A stretch of 64,000 bases of DNA from Wolinella succinogenes DSM 1740. Its GTDB lineage: Bacteria; Campylobacterota; Campylobacteria; Campylobacterales; Helicobacteraceae. Positions 43,008 to 51,657 of the stretch are shown piece by piece (position 1 is the stretch's first letter; each line of letters begins with the position of its first letter). The stretch covers positions 940,001 to 1,004,000 of the forward strand of contig NC_005090.1 in assembly GCF_000196135.1 (NCBI RefSeq), given 5' to 3'. The translations under genes were made by a program, and so were the position numbers. Under the pieces are notes generated by a model, which was not told where the DNA came from, searched no databases, and saw nothing but the letters and a program-made list of their open reading frames with translations.

Positions 43008-44921
43008 ATGGGCGAGGGAATGGAGGAGCTTAGGCGCTATTTTGAGAGCTTTGAGGTGGTCTATATTCAAGATCAGTGTGGGAACTCAGAGATTCTTCCC
43101 TATTTTCGTTCCGTCTGTCCAAAGTTTCGAGAGTATCGTCTCTATGAATCTGACCTCTCCCAGCTTGCGCTAGAGGCGCATTTGATGATCTTGGAGATTC
43201 CTCGACCGATTGAGGATGATATAGTCAAAATAAGAGAAATTCTAAAAAATTCAAATTACTGGGAATGTTTGATTCTAAGTGATGATTTTAAAAACTACTC
43301 CTTATCAAGAATCGCCTTCTCTCACTCTATTGTCGATATTCTTCCCCGTAAACTTGAAGCCTCCGATCTTCATAATCTCACTCGATTCCTTCTTGGAAAG
43401 CTCATCACCCGCAAAAAAGAGCGCTTAGCGCACGAGTATCATCGTCGGCTCATTGAACAAGAGGATCGATTTTTTCTCATTCGGCACAAAGGCAGGACGG
43501 TTTTTGCCAATCGCCCCTTGCAGCGCTACACTCAAGTGAAGCAGCCCTCTGAAATCGATTCGCTCAACGAGCGAGAGATTCCTCTTTTGGCTAAACTCAA
43601 AGAGTTTCAAGGGGCGGGGAGGCAGGTGTGGCAAAACCCCTATAACAAGGAGACATTTCTTATTGAGATGGGGGTGGAGGATGAAAATGGCGAGTCGATG
43701 GGGGTTTGCTGGCGAGTCGATTCGAGCTTTTATCGAGAAAAGCGCCAAGAGCCTCTCACGAGAATCCGTTTCACTGAGGCGTTCAAAGATCGTTTGGTGG
43801 TGCGCAATGTCAATGATGAAAACCTCTATTTGCTTTGCATTAAAGTCGAAAATGGTCGGAAGATTTTAGAGGATTTTGGGGCGCTGGCTCTCCATGAATT
43901 TTCCAAAGAGTTAGTCGAGTATAGCACGAGTTTCGCTCAAGAAGAGGAGCCTCTTTGCACTTTTTGGAATCGAGATTTTCTAGTTTTTTTGCTGGAGAAT
44001 CGTCAGATTATCGAGATTAAAAAGCGTGTCACTCGGCTTTTTCAAGCGATTCCCTCTTATGATTTCACGCAAGGAATCGTGCCTTTTGTTGATTTGGCAG
44101 TGATTGACTTTCGCTATCTAAGCCCCAACGATTCTCTCTTCTTTTTGGATCGATTCTATGAGAAAAATTACACCCCCCAAGAGGGTAAACGTATCATGGT
44201 GCGCCTCTCTAGCGCGATGCATGGAGAGGGAGATGAGAATCGTCAAGCGATGTTCTATTTAGAAAACATTCACAGCAAAGAGCAAACCATCCGTATCCTT
44301 AATCTCTACAAAGGGCTGAGCGTCCACGCCAACACCAAGATTCTTAAAATCAAAGAGGGTGATATCTATGTGAGGGCTGAGAAGATTCAGCGCTGCCTTA
44401 TGAATATTGAAAAAAAGATTGTGATCGAATCGGCCAATCTCCCTAGGGATATTCGTGCCGAGGTGAAGTATGTGGATAAGGAGCGCTCCTTCGCAATTTT
44501 GTGCGATCCTAGCTTCATGGAATTTTCGGCGAATAATCGCCAATACTCCAGAGTGCAATGCGATATTCGTATTCCCATCACGCTCTCTTCAGGGCGATAC
44601 GCCTACACGGGTGAGATCATTGATATTTCGATTCAAGCCATCGCGATTCGCTATCGAAGCACCATCAGTCGCAATATTCTGCAAAGTGAGGCACGATTGC
44701 ACTTCTCTCTTCCTAATATCTCATTTGAGAATAGTCTTGTGAAACTTGCCATGAATGGAAAGGTGGTTGCGATCAAATCTGATGAAGATGGACACACGCG
44801 AGTCGTGGTGATGATACGACCCGAATCACCCCATGATGGCTATCTGCTTGAATACATCTATGCGCGTCAAAAAGAGCTGATGCAAGAGATTAAAAAGATA
44901 GGAAATTTGGCGTTCCGATAG
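43008..44921 (+). CDS. Multidomain signalling protein with a C-terminal PilZ-like domain
   Basis: A protein of about 637 residues. The start is uncertain (TTG 42996, ATG 43008 or ATG 43020); the -10 box favours one of the ATGs. The first 140 residues look like a degenerate receiver (VVYIQDQCGNSEILPYF, LMILEIPRP). A middle region may be a degenerate GGDEF-like domain (LCIKVENGRKILEDFGALAL and TSFAQEEEPLCTFWNRDFLV) without the catalytic motif. The last 120 residues hold a PilZ-like domain with RxxxR in NRQYSRVQCD, but with Ala instead of Gly in the second motif (DISIQA). It may bind cyclic di-GMP. There is no membrane segment. Confidence 0.6.
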   Translation: MGEGMEELRRYFESFEVVYIQDQCGNSEILPYFRSVCPKFREYRLYESDLSQLALEAHLMILEIPRPIEDDIVKIREILKNSNYWECLILSDDFKNYSLSRIAFSHSIVDILPRKLEASDLHNLTRFLLGKLITRKKERLAHEYHRRLIEQEDRFFLIRHKGRTVFANRPLQRYTQVKQPSEIDSLNEREIPLLAKLKEFQGAGRQVWQNPYNKETFLIEMGVEDENGESMGVCWRVDSSFYREKRQEPLTRIRFTEAFKDRLVVRNVNDENLYLLCIKVENGRKILEDFGALALHEFSKELVEYSTSFAQEEEPLCTFWNRDFLVFLLENRQIIEIKKRVTRLFQAIPSYDFTQGIVPFVDLAVIDFRYLSPNDSLFFLDRFYEKNYTPQEGKRIMVRLSSAMHGEGDENRQAMFYLENIHSKEQTIRILNLYKGLSVHANTKILKIKEGDIYVRAEKIQRCLMNIEKKIVIESANLPRDIRAEVKYVDKERSFAILCDPSFMEFSANNRQYSRVQCDIRIPITLSSGRYAYTGEIIDISIQAIAIRYRSTISRNILQSEARLHFSLPNISFENSLVKLAMNGKVVAIKSDEDGHTRVVVMIRPESPHDGYLLEYIYARQKELMQEIKKIGNLAFR

Positions 44922-44932
44922 GAGTTTTGAGG

Positions 44933-45009
44933 TGGTGTCCACGGCGGGATTCGAACCCACGGCCTTTCGATTAGGAATCGAATGCTCTATCCTGCTGAGC
45001 TACGAGGAC
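44933..45009 (-). tRNA. tRNA-Arg (anticodon CCU)
   Basis: A 77-base cloverleaf including an encoded CCA. The D stem is GCTC/GAGC, the anticodon arm TTCGA-TTCCTAA-TCGAA with CCT at the anticodon position, and the T arm GTGGG-TTCGAAT-CCCGC. The acceptor stem GTCCTCG/CGTGGAC pairs except for one T:T mismatch at position 5:68. It reads AGG codons. Confidence 0.93.
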
Positions 45010-45066
45010 ACTGGCGGCTAAAAAGAGGCGAGATTATAGCAAGGAGTAACTGATAAGAGGATGAAA

Positions 45067-45094
45067 TGTCTCCCTACAAGGAAGCAGGGAGACA
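45067..45094 (-). terminator. Hairpin terminator after the HU gene
   Basis: TGTCTCCCT pairs perfectly with AGGGAGACA (9 bp) just after the HU stop on the minus strand. The U-tract is poor, so it may be only partly intrinsic. Confidence 0.6.
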
Positions 45095-45110
45095 AAAGAG
45101 GCGAGAAGGG

Positions 45111-45398
45111 TTATTTCTTAGCCTTGGCAACGAGGTCTTTAAGGCCTTTGCCAGGTTTGAATTTAGGAACGAATTTATCTTTAGTTTTGTATTTTTTGTC
45201 GCTTCCAGGAACTTTGCCCTCTTTGCCTTTTTGAAGGACCGCTTCAAATTTACCAAAACCAACGAGCTCAACGTTGCCTTTTTTCTCTAGGGCTTTTTCT
45301 ACCGCTGCTGTGAAAGCGCTTACTGCTTTTTCAGCCTCTTTTTTGGTTTCAAAACCACCAACCTCTTTAACCAATTCAACGAATTCGGCTTTATTCAT
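45111..45398 (-). CDS. hup: DNA-binding protein HU
   Basis: A 95-residue histone-like protein. It starts MNKAEFVELVKEVGGFETKK, with the family strand NVELVGFGKFEAVLQKGKEG and a positively charged arm and tail (KYKTKDKFVPKFKPGKGLKD). It forms dimers that bend and compact DNA. The ATG at 45398 has GGAGGAG upstream. A TAAAAT -10 lies at 45434-45439. Confidence 0.93.
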   Translation of the reverse strand: MNKAEFVELVKEVGGFETKKEAEKAVSAFTAAVEKALEKKGNVELVGFGKFEAVLQKGKEGKVPGSDKKYKTKDKFVPKFKPGKGLKDLVAKAKK

Positions 45399-45433
45399 GC
45401 ACTCCTCCAAATATTAATTGTCGACACGCGAAG

Positions 45434-45439
45434 ATTTTA
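45434..45439 (-). promoter_or_regulatory. -10 box of the HU gene
   Basis: GATAAAAT on the minus strand (TAAAAT at 45434-45439), about 36 bases upstream of the ATG, with no strong -35. Confidence 0.5.
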
Positions 45440-45531
45440 TCACAGAAAATGAATTTTTCAGCTACTCCTGCGATATTTTCGAGCTTCTAGTGTGAAAATT
45501 TGTAATTTATTTATTTTTTTATCCAAAATAG

Positions 45532-45553
45532 AGCCCCCAAAATAGGGCTTTTT
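45532..45553 (+). terminator. Small terminator-like hairpin upstream of the REC-PAS-GGDEF-EAL gene
   Basis: AGCCC-CCAAAATA-GGGCT followed by TTTT. There is no plus-strand gene immediately upstream, so it could end a short RNA, or be chance. Confidence 0.35.
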
Positions 45554-47058
45554 GTGTCACAATATGTCATGAAAAAGTGAAGAGTTTTTGAGCTCAATGG
45601 GAGGAAAAGATTGGAAAGCGTATCCAAAAATAGTTCGATTTTGATTGTCGAGGACGAGGAGCGAGCAAGAATCGACACCCAATCGCTTTTGAGCAAGCAT
45701 TATGAGCGAGTTTTGAGTGCAGGAAGCGCCAAAGAGGCACTAGAGCTCTACTATGCGCACAAGCCTGATATATTCATCGTGGATATTTTCTTGCCCGATA
45801 TGAATGGAATTGATCTCATCAAGGCCATTAGGCGCCACTTCCCCAAGGCTTGCGTTGTGGTGATTAGCGGCACAGGGAGCGTGGATTTGCTCGCTGAGGC
45901 GATTGAGCTTAATATTGATCGATTTATCAAAAAGCCTTTTGACCCCTCCGCTTTTCTTGAGGTGATTCGCTCTCTTGAGGTGAGGATTCTCTTGGAGCGA
46001 GAGAATATCCACCAACAAAAGATTTTGGGTGAATACAAAAAAGCGATTGATGTGAGCAATATCGTCTCTATCACCGACAAAAGAGGAGTGATCAAATACG
46101 CCAATGATATGTTTTGTCGCATTTCTGGCTACTCAAGAGAAGAGCTGGTGGGGCAAAAGCACAACATTATCCGCCATCCTGAGATGGAAGATGCGGTTTT
46201 TAAAGAGATGTGGCAGCAGATCACGAGTAAGCAGGTTTGGAAAGGGGTGGTGAAGAATCGAGCCAAAGATGGCTCCACCTATATAGTCGATTCGGTGATT
46301 GTGCCAATCGTGGATGAGTATGGGCGCATTGAGGAGTATATCGCCATTAGACACGATCTCACGGAGCTCATGCAGAAAAATGCCATCATCAAGCGTCAGA
46401 GCACGGATAGCTTGACGGGTTTGGAAAATCGCATCAAGCTCATCGAGGATATTGAATCCTCCTCTTCTGTGGTGCTTTGCCTCATCAATATTGATGGTTT
46501 TAGTGATGTAAATGATGTCTATGGAATTGAGTTTGGCGACAGGATATTGGCTTTAGTGGCCAAGCGGATCGTACAATCCCTCCCTGATAGAGACTACAGA
46601 CCCTATCGTTTGGGCGGGGATGAGTTTGCCATCCTTTTGAGCAGTGCACGAGAGGATTATATGGAGGTGTTCAAAAAAGCGGTGGAGAGCATCACGCTTG
46701 AACCTCTTCTTAATGAGGGGCAAATCGTCTATCTCACGGCTCGAATGGGTATTGCAATCAACGAAGGCAGGGACTCTCTTAGCAAGGCTTCTTTGGCGAT
46801 TAAGCACGCCAAGGAGATGAGGCAGGGAATCATCATCTATGAGCGCCATTTTGATCTAGAGAGTGGATATAAAAGCAATATTCTTTGGGCGAATCGACTC
46901 TTTAGGGCTTTGGGTGAGCGTCGTATTAAGCCCTTTTTTCAGCCTATCCTCAATCTTAAAACAGGCAAAATCGAGAAGTATGAGGCGCTGGTGAGGATGA
47001 TGGATGAAGAGAAGGGAGAGGTGAGCCCCTTCTATTTTTTAGAAATTGCCAAAAAGAC

Positions 47059-47069
47059 TATACTGCCAC
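47059..47069 (+). repeat. Left terminal inverted repeat of the IS3-family element
   Basis: TATACTGCCAC; the exact reverse complement is at 48354-48364. It is directly preceded by the target copy GAC. Confidence 0.88.
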
Positions 47070-47145
47070 TAAAATTCAAGACAATAAATTGAAAGGTTTA
47101 TCTTCCTAAATGGTAGAATTTTCTAAAGATTTAGGAGAGGAAAAA

Positions 47146-48300
47146 ATGAGTAGAAAAAGAAAAAGCTATAGTGCAGAATTTAAAACTAGAGTTGTCTTAG
47201 AATTACTAGGTGGCGAAGAGACTGTAGCACAGATTGCCAGTAAATATGAGATTACACCAAAAAGTCTCATTGATTGGAAAAAGCAGTTTTTAGAGAATGC
47301 ATCACTAGTATTTGATGTAGGTTCGGCTACTAAAGCCTATAAAGATGAGATAGAAGAGCTAAAAACAGAGAATGATGCTCTAGCAAAGAAATTAGGAAAA
47401 ACAACCATAGAGAGGGATTGGGCAGTGGGAAAGCTAAAGAGCTTGGGCTTATCAAATAAAAAAGATCTTGTCACACCCAAGCTAAAGAATCTCTCCATGG
47501 CAAGACAATGTGAAATAATAGATTTAAATCGCTCAACCCTTTATTATGAACCTAAACCCATATCAGACAATGATTTAAAAATCATGAAAAGGATAGATGA
47601 GATATATACTGATATATCCTCAACCTATGGCTATCGGTTTATGCATAGGCAGCTTTTGGAAGATGGATTTTCAATTGGTGTAAATAAAGTCAATAAGCTA
47701 ATGAACACTATGGGGATACAGGCAATCTTTCCAAAAAAGAAACGACACACATCCATTAAAAACTATAAACATAAAATCTATCCATATCTACTACGAGAGC
47801 TTGAAATTAACAGAGCCAATCAGGTTTGGAGTGGAGATATTACCTATATCCCAATCAAGGGTGGTTTCGTGTATTTGTGCGCCATTATTGATTGGCACAG
47901 TAAAACGATACTCTCATGGAAAATATCAACAACTATGGATACATCTCTTGTAACAGATGTTTTAAAAGAAGCCATTGAAAAATATGACATTCCTGTAATA
48001 TTCAACTCCGACCAAGGTAGCCAATATACCAGCCATGAACATACAGAACTTCTCAAGAAACACAACATTCAAATCTCTATGAACGGTAAAGGCAGATCCA
48101 TTGATAATATTGCCATTGAGAGATTTTTTAGGACTTTAAAATATGATGAAATCTATATCAATGAGTATAGCTCTATTTCAGATCTCAGATTTAAGGTTTC
48201 AAGATATATCAATTTTTACAATCACAATAGATTTCATTCAGCACTAAATTATCAAAAGCCCATGAATGTTTATCTAGAAGGGTTGAAAAACGTTGCTTAA
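47146..48300 (+). CDS. IS3-family transposase, OrfA and OrfB in one frame
   Basis: A 384-residue transposase with ATG at 47146 after AGGAGAGG. The N-terminal 50 residues are the OrfA-type helix-turn-helix (YSAEFKTRVVLELLGGEETV and KYEITPKSLIDWKKQFL), followed by a leucine-zipper-like stretch. The rest is the rve/DDE integrase core: Asp in VWSGDITYIPIKGG, Asp in IFNSDQGSQYTSHE and Glu in NIAIERFFRTLKYDEIY, then the family C-terminus with YNHNRFHSALNYQKPM. Most IS3 elements encode OrfA and OrfB in two frames joined by a -1 ribosomal frameshift; here a single frame covers both. All catalytic residues are present. Confidence 0.92.
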   Translation: MSRKRKSYSAEFKTRVVLELLGGEETVAQIASKYEITPKSLIDWKKQFLENASLVFDVGSATKAYKDEIEELKTENDALAKKLGKTTIERDWAVGKLKSLGLSNKKDLVTPKLKNLSMARQCEIIDLNRSTLYYEPKPISDNDLKIMKRIDEIYTDISSTYGYRFMHRQLLEDGFSIGVNKVNKLMNTMGIQAIFPKKKRHTSIKNYKHKIYPYLLRELEINRANQVWSGDITYIPIKGGFVYLCAIIDWHSKTILSWKISTTMDTSLVTDVLKEAIEKYDIPVIFNSDQGSQYTSHEHTELLKKHNIQISMNGKGRSIDNIAIERFFRTLKYDEIYINEYSSISDLRFKVSRYINFYNHNRFHSALNYQKPMNVYLEGLKNVA

Positions 48301-48353
48301 ATTAAAGGCTAGAGGCTGGAAGATGAATTCTCAAAAAGTTGTCTTGACAAATG

Positions 48354-48364
48354 GTGGCAGTATA
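48354..48364 (-). repeat. Right terminal inverted repeat of the IS3-family element
   Basis: GTGGCAGTATA, the exact complement of the left end, directly followed by the second target copy GAC. Confidence 0.88.
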
Positions 48365-48899
48365 GACCAAGCAGTACCACCATATCACCAAGATCATGGT
48401 CTCTGAGGGAATCCAAAAAGCGCTAGAGAGTGGCAAGGAGATATCGATCAATCTTAGCGTGGAAGACCTCGAAAATCCTTTCACGCTGGAGTATATCTTT
48501 GGTGAATTGGAGCGTTATGGATGCGGGGAGAGGATCATTTTTGAGATCACCGAATCTGAAGGGGTGAACAACTATGAACAGGTGAGAAACTTCATCAAGC
48601 ACTCCAAGGAGCGCTTTGGGTGCAAGATCGCTATTGATGACTTTGGGAGCGGCTATTCTAACTTCAGTAACATTTTGGAGCTAGAGATTGATTTCCTCAA
48701 AATTGATGGATCTATTGTTAAAAATATTCTCGAAGACCCAAGATCTAGAGCGCTTTTAGATGGGATCACGAGTCTTAGTCACAAGCTGGGAATTGAGTGT
48801 GTAGCGGAATTTGTCTCAACCAAAGAGATCATGGAGAGCCTTAGGGAGAGCGGGGTTGATTTTGCGCAAGGTTATTATGTTGGCAAGCCAAGCCCAGAG

Positions 48900-50426
48900 T
48901 TAATATCCTCTAAAGCTTGATATGGCCTTGGAGAGTGCCTCAGCAGCAACTTGGTAACGCTCATCTAGGGGCACTTGTTTCTCCAAGAGAGTGCTCTTTT
49001 GGACGAGATTCCTCTCTAGTTTCTTCTCAAAGGCGAGCTTGTCTTTTTCTAGGGTGACGATTTTGATCTGCGCCTTCTCAATCTCGCTCTCTAGCTTTTT
49101 CTTCTCTCCTAAGACACGCTCATCCTCTTTGTCGAGCTTCTTGATCTGAGTGGAGAGCTCGTTGATCTTCTCTTGAATGGCTTGAGCTTGCGGAGTACCC
49201 TTTTTCTCTTGGTGGAGCCGCTTTAGAGAAAAGATCTTATCTTTGGCCTGCTGGGAGACATCAAGCATATGGCGAAACTCGGCTTCAAGTTTTTCAATCT
49301 CTTCACCTTTTTGGGCTAAAAAGTTTTTTTGCTCATCGATTCCTGCTTGAATATTGTCGATAAACTCTTTGGTCTTGGCAATATCATCATCGTTTTTTTG
49401 GATCTTCTCCAATCCCGCCTTGCGCTGAGCCCCCACTTGAAAAAGGGTTGCACTATTCCAGCGATTCCCTTCTGAATCGATAATATCGGGCTTTTTGAAG
49501 CGCTTCCCTTCGGGAGAGAAACTAATGTCACCATTGTAAAATCGCACAAAGGTCTCTGCTTTGCGATCCTTCTCCACCAAGAGTCCTAGAAGCGCTTTGG
49601 AGAGATGAAGCATCAAGGTATCAAAGTAGCGACGAAGCAAGAAGTTGGCGTAAGCTTGCTTGATAAGGGGCTCTTCAGAATCGACTTCTGGAGGGAGAAG
49701 GGTGAGGAATTTTTCTTGAAAAATCTGGATGAAATTTTTGGCAAAGTAGAGGTTGTCAAAGCGATTAAAGCTAAGCTCGTTATTAGAGAGCTGTTTGGCT
49801 AGCGCGTAGAGTTTGTTTTTAAGACCTGATTGAAGAGCCTTCTGCTCAATCTCCAAAAGAGTCTCCTCGGGGATTCCATCAAACATTCGGCGCTCTTTTT
49901 CGACCTCGACCTCTTGGAATTTTTTGATCATGATCTGACCACTCACAAAAAAGATCGCATCTCTTGGCTGGAGAGATAGAGAGAGCTTTAAGATGGAGCG
50001 AATCACCTCCTTTTTCTCCTCTTCATCGCCTAAAACCTTGAGTTTGTCATAGATAAAGGCGGTCACCTTGTCTTGAAGAAGAAAAACCCCTTTTTTGTTG
50101 TTGGCGGGGATGAGATAGGAGTTGGTGTCGCCTAAATTTTCAAGAACCAGCTGGGTGTAGACATTGGAATCAAAGTCAAAAACTTTGGTTTTAAGAGCGA
50201 TCTCTTTAGGGCTTTTGAAGAAGATGTAACTTTTGAGGCCTCTTTGGCTGAAAAAGAAGGAGAGCGCGCGACGTACCTCCTCTTTGAATCCCTCAAAGTC
50301 GCATCCACCAAGCGTTTCAAAGAGGATCGATTCGAGGGTTTGAGTATCAAGGCGCAAGAAAGCCTCTCCATCGCCGAAGAGATTCTCTAGCGTGATGACC
50401 AATTTTTCGTAAATCTCTTCTTTCAT
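48900..50426 (-). CDS. Unknown helical/coiled-coil protein, paralogue of the gene at 61883-63382
   Basis: I do not recognise the family. The 508-residue protein starts MKEEIYEKLVITLENLFGDG at 50426, has a mixed N-terminal half (FFSQRGLKSYIFFKSPKEIA, FYNGDISFSPEGKRFKKPDI) and from about residue 345 a long heptad-like coiled coil (TKEFIDNIQAGIDEQKNFLA onwards). It ends EALSKAISSFRGY. No signal peptide or membrane helix is present. The paralogue shares FYNGKVTFLAPSKRVKKPLI at the same place and a similar end, ALAQAIASFKVDD. Both lie next to cyclic di-GMP or two-component genes. The stop overlaps the end of the interrupted EAL gene by 21 bases, tail to tail. Confidence 0.65.
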   Translation of the reverse strand: MKEEIYEKLVITLENLFGDGEAFLRLDTQTLESILFETLGGCDFEGFKEEVRRALSFFFSQRGLKSYIFFKSPKEIALKTKVFDFDSNVYTQLVLENLGDTNSYLIPANNKKGVFLLQDKVTAFIYDKLKVLGDEEEKKEVIRSILKLSLSLQPRDAIFFVSGQIMIKKFQEVEVEKERRMFDGIPEETLLEIEQKALQSGLKNKLYALAKQLSNNELSFNRFDNLYFAKNFIQIFQEKFLTLLPPEVDSEEPLIKQAYANFLLRRYFDTLMLHLSKALLGLLVEKDRKAETFVRFYNGDISFSPEGKRFKKPDIIDSEGNRWNSATLFQVGAQRKAGLEKIQKNDDDIAKTKEFIDNIQAGIDEQKNFLAQKGEEIEKLEAEFRHMLDVSQQAKDKIFSLKRLHQEKKGTPQAQAIQEKINELSTQIKKLDKEDERVLGEKKKLESEIEKAQIKIVTLEKDKLAFEKKLERNLVQKSTLLEKQVPLDERYQVAAEALSKAISSFRGY

Positions 50427-50463
50427 GATCGCTCGCAAAGGTAAAATAGTGCCAAATTTTGGG

Positions 50464-50494
50464 ATGTGCACGGGCTGTGTCAGCCTGTGCACAT
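50464..50494. promoter_or_regulatory. Strong inverted repeat in the divergent region before gap
   Basis: ATGTGCAC (50464-50471) and GTGCACAT (50487-50494) pair perfectly, with inner GGCT/AGCC also pairing. It lies between the divergent starts at 50426 and 50659 and could be an operator or an RNA hairpin in the leader of the minus-strand gene. It has no T-run. Confidence 0.5.
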
Positions 50495-50531
50495 ATTGTG
50501 GCGGGAAAATATAGGAAACATTATCGCCTAA

Positions 50532-50605
50532 AGAGCTTAAAAAGCTGATTACACTTCAAGCTCTAAAAGGTAACCAAAGACGCCCCAAAGGCGCTTCGTT
50601 GGTTA
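50532..50605 (+). promoter_or_regulatory. Structured region upstream of gap
   Basis: Two stem-loops follow each other: AGAGCTT/AAGCTCT (50532-50564) and TAACCAA/TTGGTTA with inner CGCC/GGCG (50571-50605). If transcribed with gap they would form a structured 5' leader. No -10 box can be assigned with confidence. Confidence 0.35.
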
Positions 50606-50658
50606 AGTATATCTGTTGTAGGATTCGACTATTCATCTATACTTTTCAAGGAGTGTCA

Positions 50659-51651
50659 ATGGCGTTGAAGGTAGCGATCAACGGTACAGGAAGAATCGGA
50701 CTTTGCGCGTGTAGAGTGATTGGGAATCGAGACGATATCGAATTGGTGGCGCTCAATACGACTGCGCCTATTGATACGCTAGTGCATCTGCTCAAATACG
50801 ATTCGGTTCATCGAGACTATGATGCCGAGAAGATTGATGAGCAGACGATTCGCATCGGAAAGCATCGCCATGTCAAAGTCTATAGCGACCGCGATCCTTT
50901 GAAAGTTCCTTTTGGCGAGAGCGGGGCCAAGGTAGTGATCGAGTGCACAGGCGCTTTTAACTCTTTGGAGAAATCCTCAATACACCTTCATGGCGGAATA
51001 GAAAAAGTGGTCATTTCAGCGCCCGCGGATAATGCCCCTACCTTTGTCTATGGAGTCAATCATGAGAGCTACCAAGGGGAGAGCGTGGTGAGCAACGCCA
51101 GTTGCACCACTAACTGCCTCGCTCCCATCGCTAAAGTGCTTCATGAGGCGTTTGGTATCGAAAATGGTCTCATGACCACCATCCATAGCTACACCAACGA
51201 CCAAAACATCTTGGATGTGAAACACAAAGACCTTCGCCGTGCCAGAGCGGCTGCAATGAATATGATTCCCACCTCCACGGGGGCGGCCAAGGCGATTGGG
51301 CTAGTGATGCCTGAGCTAAAGGGCAAGATGAGTGGTTTTTCCGTCCGAGTCCCTACGCCTGATGTCTCGCTGGTGGATCTGAGTGTTAACCTCTCTTGTG
51401 CCATCACCAAAGAATCGATCAATGCCGCGATGAGAGAGGCGGCTCTAGGCGCCATGAAAGGGCTGCTGTTGGTGGATGAGGAGAAGAGAGTCTCCTCGGA
51501 TTTTATCGGTTCTCCCTATAGTGCGATCTTTGTGCCTGACTGCACAACCGTGGTGGGTGAGAAGAGTGCGAAGGTTTTGGCGTGGTATGACAATGAGATG
51601 GGCTACTCCCATCGTCTCGTGGATATGGCGCTTTGGGTAGGAACCCACTAA
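50659..51651 (+). CDS. gap: Glyceraldehyde-3-phosphate dehydrogenase
   Basis: A 330-residue enzyme interconverting glyceraldehyde-3-phosphate and 1,3-bisphosphoglycerate. The NAD site is VAINGTGRIGLCACRV, the catalytic Cys is in SNASCTTNCLAPIAKVLH, and the phosphate-binding HSYTNDQNILDVKHKDLRRA and NMIPTSTGAAKAIGLVMPEL follow. ATG 50659 with AAGGAG upstream starts MALKVAING; the open frame upstream of it is not coding. It is the first gene of a glycolysis/gluconeogenesis group with pgi, pfkA and pgk. Confidence 0.95.
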   Translation: MALKVAINGTGRIGLCACRVIGNRDDIELVALNTTAPIDTLVHLLKYDSVHRDYDAEKIDEQTIRIGKHRHVKVYSDRDPLKVPFGESGAKVVIECTGAFNSLEKSSIHLHGGIEKVVISAPADNAPTFVYGVNHESYQGESVVSNASCTTNCLAPIAKVLHEAFGIENGLMTTIHSYTNDQNILDVKHKDLRRARAAAMNMIPTSTGAAKAIGLVMPELKGKMSGFSVRVPTPDVSLVDLSVNLSCAITKESINAAMREAALGAMKGLLLVDEEKRVSSDFIGSPYSAIFVPDCTTVVGEKSAKVLAWYDNEMGYSHRLVDMALWVGTH

Positions 51652-51657
51652 TGCTTT

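Larger units (their letters stand above)
47059..48364 (+). mobile_element. IS3-family insertion sequence, 1306 bp, complete
   Basis: The ends are perfect inverted repeats of 11 bases (TATACTGCCAC and GTGGCAGTATA), with a further shared TCAAGACAA slightly inside. The 3-bp target duplication GAC is seen at 47056-47058 and 48365-48367. Precise removal restores the host reading frame. The element is clearly more AT-rich than its host gene. One transposase ORF fills it. Confidence 0.92.
45611..48920 (+). pseudogene. Cyclic di-GMP signalling protein REC-PAS-GGDEF-EAL, interrupted by an IS element
   Basis: The 5' part (45611-47058) encodes a receiver domain (SILIVEDEERARIDTQ, phospho-acceptor Asp in DIFIVDIFLPD, Lys in FIKKPF), a PAS domain (ANDMFCRISGYSREELVGQK) and a GGDEF domain with the intact LGGDEFAIL. 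The EAL domain begins with KIEKYEALVRM. The IS3-type element then breaks it after AKK. The 3' part (48365-48920) has the rest of EAL: EISINLSVEDLENP, IAIDDFGSGYSNF, LKIDGSIVKNIL and ECVAEFVS. Joining 47058 to 48368 gives AKKTKQYHHITKIMVSEG and an unbroken protein of 666 residues, so the insertion is recent and otherwise no damage is visible. The truncated protein keeps REC, PAS and GGDEF and could still make cyclic di-GMP. The start is a TTG with GGAGG. Confidence 0.9.

Noticed and set aside
48396-48920. A separate EAL-domain protein starting at the ATG 48396
   Set aside because: It is the 3' part of the interrupted REC-PAS-GGDEF-EAL gene. The frame continues upstream to the IS end, there is no ribosome binding site, and the domain lacks its N-terminal EAL motif.
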